Assembly: GCF_007995065.1 (NCBI RefSeq)
Contig: NZ_VOQR01000001.1
Span: forward strand, 189,001-253,000
Direction: 5' to 3'
From: Sphingomonas ginsenosidivorax
GTDB lineage: Bacteria; Pseudomonadota; Alphaproteobacteria; Sphingomonadales; Sphingomonadaceae
DNA: 64,000 nt
A program made the position numbers and the translations under genes. Of the stretch, positions 25,804 through 36,076 are shown in pieces (within the stretch, counting starts at the first letter, position 1; each line of letters begins with the position of its first letter). The notes beneath the pieces were generated by a model. It saw nothing but the letters and a program-made list of their open reading frames with translations. It was not told the DNA's origin and searched no databases.

Positions 25804-26742
25804 ATGCGTAAGTCTGTTCTGATCGGCGTTTGCGCCATTGCGATGATGCCCGCGGGCGCGCTGGCGCAGTCCGGCGTCGAAGGCCGTGTCGGCAAGCTCG
25901 AGAGCGAGATGCGCGCGGTACAGCGCAAGGTGTTCCCGGGCGGCGCGGGGCAGCTGCTCCAGCCCGAGGTGAGCGCGCCGCAGGGCAGCACCGGCCCCGG
26001 ACCCGGGTCTCCCGCGACCAGCGCGATCGCCGACCTGTCGAGCCGCGTCGCCTCGCTCGAGCAGCAGATGGCGGGCCTCACCGGCCAGATCGAGCAGAAC
26101 ACCTACAAGACCCGCCAGCTGCAAGAGGCGTTCGACGCCTACAAGCGCAGCAACGACGCGCGGATGAAGTCGGTTGAGGGCGGCGCTACCCCGCGTGCGA
26201 CCGGGGACACCGATCCCGGCATGTCCGCGCCGTCGACGACCGCCGCTGCCGCTGCTGCTGCTCGACCGACCACGCGGCCCGAACCGGTTGCAAAGCCCTC
26301 CGGCTCGGACCGCGCGCGGCTGGTCGACGCCGTCGAGAAGCCGTCGACCGGCGATGCGACTGAGGACGCCTATCTCTACGGCTATCGCCTCTGGTCGGCG
26401 AAACTCTACCCCGAAGCAGAGGCGCAGCTGAAGAAGGTCGTCGCCGACTATCCCAAGAGCAAGCGCGCGAGCTACGCGCAGAACCTGCTCGGCCGCGCCT
26501 ATCTCGACGAGGGCAAGCCCAGCCTCGCCTCGATGGCGTTCTACGACAACTACAAGAAGATGCCGGACGGCGAGCGTGCCCCCGACAGCCTGCTCAATCT
26601 GGGCGGCGCGCTGACCCGGCTCAACAAGCCCGCCGACGCGTGCAAGGTCTATGACGAGCTCAACGATGTCTACGGCGCGAAGATGTCGGCCGCGATGAAG
26701 GCGGATGTCGCCAAGGGCCGCACGGCGGCGAAATGCTCGTAA
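25804..26742 (+). CDS. CpoB/YbgF-like periplasmic TPR protein
   Basis: The 312-residue protein begins with a Sec signal (MRKSVLIGVCAIAMMPAGALAQ), then a short coiled-coil region (RVGKLESEMRAVQRKV and SRVASLEQQMAGLTGQIEQN) as in the trimerisation part of CpoB, a Pro/Ala-rich linker, and C-terminal TPR repeats (from about 185: AYLYGYRLWSAKLYPEAEAQLKK). CpoB coordinates peptidoglycan synthesis with outer membrane constriction next to the Tol-Pal system. The tol genes are not here; instead tilS and ftsH follow, an order seen in sphingomonads. An in-frame GTG at 25795 is possible, but ATG 25804 directly begins the signal. Confidence 0.85.
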   Translation: MRKSVLIGVCAIAMMPAGALAQSGVEGRVGKLESEMRAVQRKVFPGGAGQLLQPEVSAPQGSTGPGPGSPATSAIADLSSRVASLEQQMAGLTGQIEQNTYKTRQLQEAFDAYKRSNDARMKSVEGGATPRATGDTDPGMSAPSTTAAAAAAARPTTRPEPVAKPSGSDRARLVDAVEKPSTGDATEDAYLYGYRLWSAKLYPEAEAQLKKVVADYPKSKRASYAQNLLGRAYLDEGKPSLASMAFYDNYKKMPDGERAPDSLLNLGGALTRLNKPADACKVYDELNDVYGAKMSAAMKADVAKGRTAAKCS

Positions 26743-26864
26743 CGGGCTGACGCATTTTCGATCCGCTGGGCTTGTTCCGGCACCCCCCGCACCGCACATC
26801 CGCACGCTCGGGGCTCGCGGTACGGTCGGCCCCGGCAGTCCGGTCGACGGACATGGAGTGATCA

Positions 26865-27833
26865 GTGTCCGACGAAGCCCGCCGTTTCCGCGCCGATATC
26901 GATCGGATCGCGCATGACATCGACCGACCGTTCCTGGTCGCGGTGTCTGGCGGACCCGACAGCATGGCGATGCTGACCCTCGCCGCGGAGGCGTTTCCGG
27001 GACAGGTCATGGCTGCGACCGTCGATCATCGCCTGCGTGCCGAGGCCGCCGACGAAGCCGCGATGGTGTCGGCGCAGTGTCGGGGCATCGGAGTAGCCCA
27101 TGCGACGCTCACCCCGCCGACGCCGATCGCCGGCGCGAGCATCCAGGCGCAGGCGCGCGCCAGCCGCTACGCGCTGCTCGCCGATCACGCGCGGTCGTGC
27201 GGGGCAGGGGCAATCCTCACCGCGCACCACGTCGACGACCAGGCCGAGACGTTCCTGATGCGCGCCGCACGCGGATCGGGGCTGGCGGGACTAGCCGGAA
27301 TTCGCGCGCGCACGGAGATCGCCGGCATCACCATCCTGCGCCCGCTGCTCGACTGGCGTCGCGCGGAACTGCGCGCGATCGTACGCCGCGCGGAGGTGCC
27401 GTTCGTCGACGATCCGTCGAACCAGGACGATCGGCATGATCGCACCCGTTTCCGGCGGTTGCTCGGGGACAATGAATGGCTCGATCCGCCGCATCTCGCC
27501 CGCTCGGCAGCGACGCTCGCCGAAACCGATGCCGACGTCCGCGCGATCGTCGAATGGCTCTGGACCGAACGCGCGGTACGCGCCGACGGCGAGGTCCGGA
27601 TCGCCACCGCGGGACTGCCGCGCGAGCTGCTGCGCCGGCTGGCCCGCCGCGCGATCGGCTGCGTGCGGGCCGACGCCGCGATCGAGCAGCCGGACTGGAG
27701 CGACTCGGCCAATATCGAACGCCTGCTCGACGCGTTGATGACGGGAAAACGCTCGACGCAGGCCGGCGTGATCGTGTCGCCGCGCGGTGGCGGATGGCGG
27801 TTCCGCGTGGCCCCGGCACGCCGCACCGGATAG
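26865..27833 (+). CDS. tilS: tRNA(Ile)-lysidine synthetase TilS
   Basis: TilS converts C34 of the CAU-anticodon tRNA-Ile to lysidine, making it read AUA; this is essential. The 322-residue protein carries the PP-loop SGGPDS (about 26-31) and AATVDHRLR, ILTAHHVDDQAETFLMRAARGSG and RPLL segments of the N-terminal ATPase. The C-terminal substrate-binding domains are shorter than in E. coli (432 residues), as usual for alphaproteobacteria. It starts with GTG at 26865, with GGAG six bases upstream. ftsH follows 78 bases later. Confidence 0.94.
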   Translation: MSDEARRFRADIDRIAHDIDRPFLVAVSGGPDSMAMLTLAAEAFPGQVMAATVDHRLRAEAADEAAMVSAQCRGIGVAHATLTPPTPIAGASIQAQARASRYALLADHARSCGAGAILTAHHVDDQAETFLMRAARGSGLAGLAGIRARTEIAGITILRPLLDWRRAELRAIVRRAEVPFVDDPSNQDDRHDRTRFRRLLGDNEWLDPPHLARSAATLAETDADVRAIVEWLWTERAVRADGEVRIATAGLPRELLRRLARRAIGCVRADAAIEQPDWSDSANIERLLDALMTGKRSTQAGVIVSPRGGGWRFRVAPARRTG

Positions 27834-27911
27834 CGACGTCGTTCTGCGTCTTGTTCCATTGCCATTAACCCGCGGGCGCTTATCTTGTGCGGTGAAAGGT
27901 ATCCGGCACCC

Positions 27912-29900
<1,989 letters not shown>

Positions 29901-29932
29901 TCGGTTAAGCCGCCGGCAAGCTGAAACGGTGC

Positions 29933-29967
29933 ATGGGCCGGCCTTTCCAACGGAAGGGTCGGCCCAT
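29933..29967 (+). promoter_or_regulatory. RNA hairpin covering the ribosome site and start codon of the next gene
   Basis: ATGGGCCGGCCTTTCC (29933-29948) pairs with GGAAGGGTCGGCCCAT (29952-29967) over 16 positions, two of them G-U, around loop AAC. The right arm contains the GGAAGG ribosome-binding sequence and the first two bases of the ATG at 29966. Alternatively it is the ftsH transcript's terminator, although no U-run follows. Confidence 0.55.
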
Positions 29968-30334
29968 GTCGTTTGTGCGTACCGCAGTCGCGAGCCTCGT
30001 TCTGGTCGGCATCGCCGTTCCCGCGAACGCGGCCATGACGGTCCAGACCTTCCTCGAACGCGCCAACGCGCTGCGCGATCAGGGCCCGATGGCGCTGATG
30101 TCCCCCGATCTGCCGGTCCTGAAGGCGGAGGCGAAGGCCGCGACGACGCAGCTGAAGGCGGATCGCGCCGCGCGCGCGGCGGCCGGCAAGAAGCCGATCG
30201 CCTGCGTTCCGGAGGGTGAGTCGATCGGGATCATGGACATGCTCGACGGCCTCGCGGCCCTCCCGGCCGCCGATCAGAAGCGTCCGCTCAAGGATGGCTA
30301 TGCGCGGGTGCTGGCGAAGCGGTTTCCCTGCTGA
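29966..30334 (+). CDS. Exported small protein, Rap1a/Tai-like features
   Basis: The 122-residue protein has a Sec signal (MSFVRTAVASLVLVGIAVPANA). The mature part begins MTVQTFLERANALRDQG and ends with two cysteines spaced like those of the Rap1a/Tai-type immunity proteins (ACVPEGE near 75 and KRFPC at the very end), probably forming a disulfide. The resemblance is to motif layout only, so the family is tentative. It sits alone after ftsH with no effector gene beside it. The start at 29966 is preferred to the in-frame ATG at 29933, since it begins the signal peptide; both lie in the hairpin described separately. Confidence 0.65.
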   Translation: MSFVRTAVASLVLVGIAVPANAAMTVQTFLERANALRDQGPMALMSPDLPVLKAEAKAATTQLKADRAARAAAGKKPIACVPEGESIGIMDMLDGLAALPAADQKRPLKDGYARVLAKRFPC

Positions 30335-30369
30335 CGACCGTCGTCCACGGCGGGCGGGCGGCCCGAGCG

Positions 30370-31425
30370 CTACTCCGTCAGTCCGTGCAGGACCAGCAGG
30401 ACGAAGAATGTCAGCAGCACGGTAAAGGCGAAAGCCAGCAGGAGCGCCGTCCGCCACAGGGCGGACCGTTTCGGCAGTTGATAGGCGCCACGCAGCTGCG
30501 CGAACATGTGGACCGGCGGCACCACGAGCGCGGCGGTGCTGATCCAGTCCCCCGGCAGGCCGGCAAGCCCAGCGACCATCAACGCGATCGTCAGCAGCAT
30601 CATGAACGCCAGCGAATAGGTCACGAAAATCGCGTGGTCGTACAGGTGATACTGGCGCCGCCACAGGAACAGCAGCGCCACGAACGGCACCGACAACGGG
30701 ATCAGCCCCCAGCTATATTTGTATGCGCTCGTCTGCAGCTTGTAGATCGTCAGGCCGGGATTGGCGTTGGCCTTCGCGATACCGTGGTCGAGGACCGGCC
30801 AGGACGTCGTGAATGTGAAGGGCGACGAACCCCGCTTTCCCGACGCCGCGTCGATCCCGCGGATCGTCGTCCGCAACACGCGGGCTTCGGCATCATAGTC
30901 GCCGGTCGCGGTGCCCGCCTTCGCCGCTTCGGCGCGCTTGGCCTCGATTTTCGTCAGCTCCGCCCGGGCCGCGCCCAGCTGCGCGCGCGTCTCCGCGCTG
31001 TCGCTCTTCGCAGCGGCCTGTTGCGCCAGTTCGCTGACGTCGCCGCCCACCGCGCTGATCGTCGCGAACATCAGGAAGACCGTGAACAGGAACAGCGCGA
31101 GCGGCGACACGAACCGCACGCGCTCGCCCTGTACGTAGCGCCGCGTCAGCGTGCCCGGGTGCAGGACCAGCATCGGGAGCGTCCGCCAGATCTTGCCCTC
31201 GAAATGGAACACGCCGTGCCCGATCTCGTGCGCGATCCCGCCGAGCGAGCGATGCACATGTCCCGCTTGCCCGCACGCATGGCAATGTTCGCCCAGCAAC
31301 CGCGTTCCGCAATTCAGGCATAACCCGTCATGCACGCCGTGCGTCTCGCCCGCACTGGGTTCGACCGCTCGTCCCACCAGCAGGCCCGTCGCGATGTCCG
31401 CTGCCGATTCGATACTCGCCGTCAT
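30370..31425 (-). CDS. DUF3667 membrane protein with N-terminal zinc ribbon
   Basis: The 351-residue protein has a zinc-ribbon-like [18 protein letters not shown] (about 36-53; two CxxC pairs), a short amphipathic segment ([28 protein letters not shown]), then at least four membrane helices: about 100-120, and three in the C-terminal 130 residues. Between the first and second lies an Ala/Glu-rich coiled coil (about 135-180), probably periplasmic. Proteins of this family are common in sphingomonads and Bacteroidetes, but their function is unknown. The ATG at 31425 is chosen because it starts just before the zinc ribbon domain; the upstream frame overlaps the divergent proA promoter region. Confidence 0.78.
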   Translation of the reverse strand: MTASIESAADIATGLLVGRAVEPSAGETHGVHDGLCLNCGTRLLGEHCHACGQAGHVHRSLGGIAHEIGHGVFHFEGKIWRTLPMLVLHPGTLTRRYVQGERVRFVSPLALFLFTVFLMFATISAVGGDVSELAQQAAAKSDSAETRAQLGAARAELTKIEAKRAEAAKAGTATGDYDAEARVLRTTIRGIDAASGKRGSSPFTFTTSWPVLDHGIAKANANPGLTIYKLQTSAYKYSWGLIPLSVPFVALLFLWRRQYHLYDHAIFVTYSLAFMMLLTIALMVAGLAGLPGDWISTAALVVPPVHMFAQLRGAYQLPKRSALWRTALLLAFAFTVLLTFFVLLVLHGLTE

Positions 31426-31505
31426 GCACGCCCCCCGGTGTAACGCAGCCAGCGTACCGCGCCGCGGGGTTTGGCGCGAGCGCGAATGCCATGCTAGCAA
31501 CCGCC

Positions 31506-32768
31506 ATGGCCGACGCTGACGAAACCACCGCCCTGATTGCCGACATGGGCGCGCGCGCGCGCGCCGCTGCGACGACGCTTGCCGCGCTTCCGACCGCGAC
31601 CAAGGCCGCGGGGCTGCGTGCCGCCGCCGCGGCGATCCGCAGTGCCGAGGCGGAGATTCTCGCGGCCAACGCGGTCGATATGCAGAAGGGTAGGGACGGT
31701 GGCCTGTCGTCCGCGATGCTCGACCGCCTGCTGCTCGATCCTGCCCGCGTTGGCGGGATGGCGGCGGGGGTCGAGGCGGTCGCCGCGCTCGACGATCCGG
31801 TCGGTGCCGAGATCGACTCGCGCGACCGGCCAAACGGTCTTCGCCTGACCCGGATACGCGTGCCGATCGGCGTGATCGGTATTATCTACGAAAGCCGCCC
31901 GAACGTCACCGCGGACGCGGCGGCGCTCTGCGTGATGGCGGGCAATTCCGTGATCCTGCGCGGCGGATCCGAGGCCGTGGCGAGCAACCGCGCGATCCAT
32001 GTCGCGATGGCGGCGGGGCTGGCCGGCGCGGGCATCCCCGCCGACGCGGTGCAGCTGGTGCCGACGACCGATCGTGCCGCGGTCGGCGCGATGCTCAAGG
32101 CGGACGGCGTCATCGACTTGATCATCCCGCGCGGGGGCAAGAGCCTCGTCGCACGCGTCCAGGCCGAGGCGCGCGTGCCCGTGCTCGCGCATCTCGACGG
32201 CATCAACCACGTCTATGTCGACGGCTCGGCAGACCCCGGGATGGCCGAGCGGATCGTCGTCAACGCCAAGATGCGCCGTACCGGCGTCTGCGGCGCGATG
32301 GAGACGCTGCTGATCGACCGCGCCTATCCGCACGCCGCCGAACTGGTCCGCGCGCTTGCCGCCAGCGGGTGCGAGGTCCGCGGCGGCCCCGGGCTGCGCG
32401 CCCTGGCACCCGAGCTTGCCGCGACGACCGACATCGACTGGGACACCGAATATCTGGAGGCGATCGCGTCCGCGGGGCTCGTCGACGGTGTCGAGGGGGC
32501 GTTGACCCACATCGCCCACCACGGCTCGCACCACACCGATGCGATTATCGCCGAGGACGCGGGCGTCGCCGAACGCTTCCTGGCGGGCGTCGACAGCGCG
32601 ATCGTGCTCTGGAACGCCTCCACCCAGTTCGCCGACGGCGGCGAGTTCGGCCTTGGCGCCGAGATCGGCATCGCCACCGGCCGTCTCCACGCCCGCGGCC
32701 CGGTCGCGCTGGAAGGGCTGACCACGTACAAATGGGTCGGCCGCGGCACGGGGCAGGTGCGCGGTTGA
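31506..32768 (+). CDS. proA: Glutamate-5-semialdehyde dehydrogenase (gamma-glutamyl phosphate reductase)
   Basis: ProA makes glutamate-5-semialdehyde, the second step of proline synthesis. The 420-residue aldehyde-dehydrogenase-fold protein has [17 protein letters not shown], the catalytic Cys in [11 protein letters not shown] (about residue 262), [14 protein letters not shown] and the C-terminal [12 protein letters not shown]. proB is not adjacent. In related genomes proA is followed directly by nadD; here a toxin-antitoxin pair separates them. The ATG at 31506 gives [11 protein letters not shown]; an in-frame ATG five codons upstream is possible. Confidence 0.95.
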   Translation: MADADETTALIADMGARARAAATTLAALPTATKAAGLRAAAAAIRSAEAEILAANAVDMQKGRDGGLSSAMLDRLLLDPARVGGMAAGVEAVAALDDPVGAEIDSRDRPNGLRLTRIRVPIGVIGIIYESRPNVTADAAALCVMAGNSVILRGGSEAVASNRAIHVAMAAGLAGAGIPADAVQLVPTTDRAAVGAMLKADGVIDLIIPRGGKSLVARVQAEARVPVLAHLDGINHVYVDGSADPGMAERIVVNAKMRRTGVCGAMETLLIDRAYPHAAELVRALAASGCEVRGGPGLRALAPELAATTDIDWDTEYLEAIASAGLVDGVEGALTHIAHHGSHHTDAIIAEDAGVAERFLAGVDSAIVLWNASTQFADGGEFGLGAEIGIATGRLHARGPVALEGLTTYKWVGRGTGQVRG

Positions 32769-32799
32769 TTGTGAACTGCGGCAGGTTTATTCTCCGCAG
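32765..32799 (+). promoter_or_regulatory. Promoter with overlapping inverted-repeat operator of the toxin-antitoxin pair
   Basis: TTGATT (32765-32770, overlapping the proA stop) and TATTCT (32788-32793) are 17 bases apart, a good sigma-70 layout. A perfect inverted repeat, CTGCGG (32776-32781) and CCGCAG (32794-32799), brackets the -10 and ends on the base before the antitoxin ATG. The transcription start would fall at or next to that ATG, giving a leaderless mRNA, and an antitoxin bound to the repeat would block it. Confidence 0.6.
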
Positions 32800-33054
32800 A
32801 TGGCTGAGCCGCAGATCCTGTCATTGCCTCTCGATGAAGAGTTGAACGCTGCGCTTCAGGCTGCCGCCGTATGGCGTGACATGTCCGTCGAAGACTTTGC
32901 CCTATCCGCTATCCGGGAAGCGGCGCGGATGGACGGCGAACTGGCTGCATTCGTCCAGCAGGGGATCGACTCCGCTGATCGTGGCGACGTGTACAGTCAG
33001 GAAGAGATGGAAGCGTGGTTCGAGGCGCGATACCGATCCGCTGCAGCTGAATGA
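32800..33054 (+). CDS. ParD/RHH-type antitoxin
   Basis: The 84-residue protein begins with a short beta strand ([16 protein letters not shown]) and helices with [17 protein letters not shown], the layout of a ribbon-helix-helix DNA-binding antitoxin. Its acidic C-terminal half ([19 protein letters not shown]) would wrap around the toxin. It overlaps the toxin gene by four bases (ATGA, 33051-33054). By family analogy it represses its own promoter, and an inverted repeat lies exactly there. GC content is visibly lower than in proA and nadD on either side. Confidence 0.85.
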   Translation: MAEPQILSLPLDEELNAALQAAAVWRDMSVEDFALSAIREAARMDGELAAFVQQGIDSADRGDVYSQEEMEAWFEARYRSAAAE

Positions 33055-33335
33055 AACGAGTTCGATGGACGAAGGACGCGCGCGCCGATCTCGCAGCCGC
33101 GGATGCCTATTATCGACCGCTTAATCCCGATTTCTCATATCGTATCGGCCAGTCGGCAATCGCCGCGGGGCGGTTTTTGGCCGAGCACCCTCGGGCCGGC
33201 CCCGTATTCGGTGGTGGAGCGCGGAAATGGCGTATCGCGAACACGGATTATTTGCTGATCTACCGCTTGGTTGATGGCGGCGTGGAGATTGTTCGATTGC
33301 GTCATGCGTACGAGAATTGGCGTACAGACCGCTGA
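33051..33335 (+). CDS. RelE/ParE-family toxin
   Basis: The 94-residue protein shows the ParE pattern: [19 protein letters not shown] at the N-terminus, then [34 protein letters not shown], with the conserved YLLIYR strand and a C-terminal RLRHAYENW. ParE-type members poison DNA gyrase while RelE-type ones cut mRNA on the ribosome; the sequence alone does not decide, but the missing RelE catalytic lysines favour ParE. The last 19 bases of the gene contain the nadD start codon. Several AT-rich codons suggest recent acquisition. Confidence 0.85.
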   Translation: MKRVRWTKDARADLAAADAYYRPLNPDFSYRIGQSAIAAGRFLAEHPRAGPVFGGGARKWRIANTDYLLIYRLVDGGVEIVRLRHAYENWRTDR

Positions 33336-33946
33336 CCCGCATCGGCATCCTCGGCGGTTCGTTCAACCCCGCGCATCGCGGACACCGCGCCATCACGCTC
33401 GCCGCTCTTCGCGCGCTGGCGCTCGACGAGGCTTGGTGGCTCGTCTCCCCCGGCAACCCGCTCAAGGACGGCGCGGGGGACATGGCGCCGTTCGCCGCGC
33501 GACTGGGCTCCGCCCGTGCCATGGCGAGGCGAGCGCCGATCCGCGCCACCGACATCGAATGCCGCCTGCACACCCGCTACACACTCGACACGATCCGCAA
33601 ACTGAAGCGCCAATACCCCAAACAGGACTTCATCTGGCTAATGGGCGCGGACAATCTGGCGCAGTTCCATCGCTGGCGGGAGTGGCGGAAAATCGCCGCT
33701 GAGGTTCCGATTGCGGTAATCGCCCGTCCGGGATATGATGGGCGCGCCCTCGCAGCCCCCGCGATGGGATGGCTGCGACGCTTCCAACGGCCCGCAGACC
33801 AGGCGAAGAGCTGGACGACGTGGAGATTGCCGGCACTTGTGCTGTTGCGCTTCCGACCCGACCCGACCTCCGCGACCGGCCTGCGCGCCGGCGATCCCGA
33901 CTGGTACCGGCGTTTTGCCGGTCCGGTAGCCCAACCCAGGAGCTGA
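33317..33946 (+). CDS. nadD: Nicotinate-nucleotide adenylyltransferase NadD
   Basis: NadD adenylates nicotinate mononucleotide in NAD synthesis and is essential. The 209-residue protein has the nucleotidyltransferase signature [14 protein letters not shown] near the N-terminus, then [11 protein letters not shown] and [17 protein letters not shown]. The ISSTxIR-type C-terminal motif is replaced by a shorter tail. The only usable start in frame is TTG at 33317, inside the toxin gene, 19 bases before its stop, with only a weak GAGAA upstream; translation is probably coupled to that of the toxin. It is followed by rsfS after one base. Confidence 0.92.
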   Translation: MAYRPLTRIGILGGSFNPAHRGHRAITLAALRALALDEAWWLVSPGNPLKDGAGDMAPFAARLGSARAMARRAPIRATDIECRLHTRYTLDTIRKLKRQYPKQDFIWLMGADNLAQFHRWREWRKIAAEVPIAVIARPGYDGRALAAPAMGWLRRFQRPADQAKSWTTWRLPALVLLRFRPDPTSATGLRAGDPDWYRRFAGPVAQPRS

Positions 33947-33947
33947 C

Positions 33948-34352
33948 TTGGCCACTTCCCCTACCGTCCCGCGTGCGACCGACCCCGAAGAAGTAGCGGC
34001 GCTGCACGCGCTGATCCTGGCGTCGCTCGACGACGACCAGGCCGTCGAGACGGTCTCGATCCCGCTCGCGGGCAAGACCAGCATCGCCGACTTCATGGTG
34101 ATCGCCAGCGGTCGCTCGACGCGTCAGGTCGCGTCGATGGCGCAGAAGCTCGCCGAGCGGATCAAGGGCGAACTCAAGCGCCAGACCCGGATCGAGGGGC
34201 TTCCGACCGCCGACTGGGTGCTGATCGACGCGGGGGACGTGATCGTCCACCTGTTCCGTCCCGAGGTTCGCAGCTTCTACAATCTCGAACGCATGTGGGC
34301 GTTCGGCGACGCGCCGACCCCGCCTGCCGAACCGATGATGAGCGAAGACTGA
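33948..34352 (+). CDS. rsfS: Ribosome silencing factor RsfS
   Basis: RsfS binds ribosomal protein uL14 and prevents subunit joining during starvation. The 134-residue product has the DUF143 core: LDDDQAVETVSIPLAGKTSIADFMVIASGRSTRQVASMA, then GLPTADWVLIDAGDVIVHLFRPEVRSFYNLERMW. The start is TTG at 33948, preceded by AGGAG at seven bases, a good site. The tail after LERMW is short and acidic. It lies in the conserved nadD-rsfS-rlmH order. Confidence 0.95.
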   Translation: MATSPTVPRATDPEEVAALHALILASLDDDQAVETVSIPLAGKTSIADFMVIASGRSTRQVASMAQKLAERIKGELKRQTRIEGLPTADWVLIDAGDVIVHLFRPEVRSFYNLERMWAFGDAPTPPAEPMMSED

Positions 34353-34365
34353 TCCCGGCCGCGCG

Positions 34366-34788
34366 ATGCTGCTTCACATCGTCGCGCGCGGCCGGATCGG
34401 GCGCTCGCCCGAGGCCGATCTGGTCGCGCGCTATCTGAAGCGGATCGCCTGGCCTACCCGCGTGACCGAGCTGCCCGACATCGGCGGCAAGATCCCGGCG
34501 GTCGAGCCGCAGACCAGGCGGGTGCTGCTCGACGAGACCGGCGAAACGCTGTCGTCGACGGCGTTCGCCAGGATCCTCGAGCGGTGGCGCGACGATGGCG
34601 TCCGCGAGGTGCGGTTCGAACTCGGTGCTGCGGATGGCTTCGACGACGGCGCCCGCGCGCAGGCCGACCTGCTGTTCTCGTTCGGGCGCGCGACCTGGCC
34701 GCATCTGCTCGCCCGGGCCATGCTCGCCGAGCAGCTGTTCCGCGCCACCAGCATCCTTGCCAACCACCCCTATCACCGCGAAGGATAG
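34366..34788 (+). CDS. rlmH: 23S rRNA pseudouridine-1915 N3-methyltransferase RlmH
   Basis: RlmH methylates m3-pseudouridine 1915 of 23S rRNA in the mature 70S ribosome. The 140-residue SPOUT protein has the expected small size, with LLDETGETLSSTAFARIL, the glycine-rich cofactor loop FELGAADGFDDG and the C-terminal knot segment LLARAMLAEQLFRATSILANHPYHRE. It lies four bases before the envC-like gene. Confidence 0.94.
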   Translation: MLLHIVARGRIGRSPEADLVARYLKRIAWPTRVTELPDIGGKIPAVEPQTRRVLLDETGETLSSTAFARILERWRDDGVREVRFELGAADGFDDGARAQADLLFSFGRATWPHLLARAMLAEQLFRATSILANHPYHREG

Positions 34789-34792
34789 CCCG

Positions 34793-35956
34793 ATGCGGGC
34801 GGGGACGGTTTTGGCGATTGGGGCGTGCGGGCTCGCGCTGGGCGGAGCCGTGCGGGTACCGCCGCTCGTCGACCAGCAGGCGCGGCTCGCGATCGCCAAG
34901 CGCGACGCCGCTACCGCGACCCGACGCGCGGACCGGCTCGCCACCGCGGCCGCGGCCGAGCGCGACGCCGCCGAGCGCGCCCGCGCCGAGGAACGCGCGC
35001 TCGCCGCCCGGGTGAGCGCGGCGGAGGCGGACCTCACCGCGGCGCAGGCCCGGGTCGCGATCGTCGATCGCTTGCTCGCGGCGCAGCGCGCACGCCTCGG
35101 CGTCGTCCAGGCCCCGGTCGCGCGGCTGCTGGCGGCACTCGAATCGCTCGCGCGCCGGCCCACGATCGTGGCGGTGGCGCAGCCCGGATCGGTCGACGAC
35201 CTCGTCCATGTCCGCGCGGTACTCGGCAGCACGCTGCCCGTCGTGCGCGTCCGGACGCAAGGCGTGCGGGCGGCGCTGGCGGAGACGCGGCGATTGCAGG
35301 ACAGCGCGCTGCTCGCCGCCACGGCACTTCGCGACAGCCGCGCCCGTCTCGAGGCGGACCGCATCGCGCTCGCGCAGCTCGAAGCGACGCATCGCCGGCG
35401 CAGCGTGGCGCTCAGGCGCGGCGCGCTCAGCGAATCGGACCGCGCGCTGGCGCTCGGCGAGCGCGCCCGCGACCTCGTCGACGACATGGCGGAAGCGGGC
35501 AGCGCCGAGGCGACGGCAGCGAGCCTTGCGGGCTTGCCGAGCCCGACGCCGCGCCCGGTCGCCGCGGGGTCGGTGCGCCCCGCAGCGCCCCGCGGCGTCT
35601 ACCAGGTTCCCGTAGCGGGGCGCCTCGTCACCGGATTCGACGAAGTCTCGGACGCCGGCGTGCGATCGCGCGGGCTGACCTTCGCCACCGCGCCGGCTGC
35701 CGCCGTGGTTGCGCCGGCGGCGGGCATCGTCCGTTACGCGCGTCGCTTCCGGGCCTATGGGCGGATCGTCATCCTCGACCATGGCGATGGCTGGACCAGC
35801 CTGGTCACCGGGCTCGACCGCGTCGTCGTCGCACCGGGGCAGCGGCTCGCCGCCGGCGCGACGCTCGGCACCGCACCCGGCGGCGACGATCCGCGCGTGA
35901 CGGTCGAACTCCGTCGTCGTGGCCGGCCCGTCGATGCGGCGGCGTTGATCGGATAG
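34793..35956 (+). CDS. EnvC-like protein with degenerate LytM domain
   Basis: The 387-residue protein has an N-terminal hydrophobic segment (ATVLAIGACGLALGG-like), long Ala/Arg-rich coiled coils (about 30-110 and 150-230) and a C-terminal LytM/M23 fold (about 275-385). In active M23 enzymes zinc is held by HxxxD and HxH; here the corresponding places read RGLTFAT and VTVELRR, so the metal ligands are missing. This is the EnvC/NlpD situation, where the protein activates amidases at the division septum instead of cutting peptidoglycan. It precedes ctpA, as is common in alphaproteobacteria. The ATG at 34793 follows the rlmH stop by four bases; frames further upstream are overlaps. Confidence 0.88.
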   Translation: MRAGTVLAIGACGLALGGAVRVPPLVDQQARLAIAKRDAATATRRADRLATAAAAERDAAERARAEERALAARVSAAEADLTAAQARVAIVDRLLAAQRARLGVVQAPVARLLAALESLARRPTIVAVAQPGSVDDLVHVRAVLGSTLPVVRVRTQGVRAALAETRRLQDSALLAATALRDSRARLEADRIALAQLEATHRRRSVALRRGALSESDRALALGERARDLVDDMAEAGSAEATAASLAGLPSPTPRPVAAGSVRPAAPRGVYQVPVAGRLVTGFDEVSDAGVRSRGLTFATAPAAAVVAPAAGIVRYARRFRAYGRIVILDHGDGWTSLVTGLDRVVVAPGQRLAAGATLGTAPGGDDPRVTVELRRRGRPVDAAALIG

Positions 35957-36076
35957 ACGATCCTCCGGCAACGGCGGACCGAAACGCCCGGTCAGGTGCG
36001 GTTCAGCCCCATGCGCCTTTGCTCGTGCCGCATATTGTCGCTAGGCTCATCTGCACCTCCGGCTCCAGGACCCTTG

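Noticed and set aside
34793..35956. Active zinc metallopeptidase M23
   Set aside because: Both zinc-binding motifs are missing in the LytM domain.
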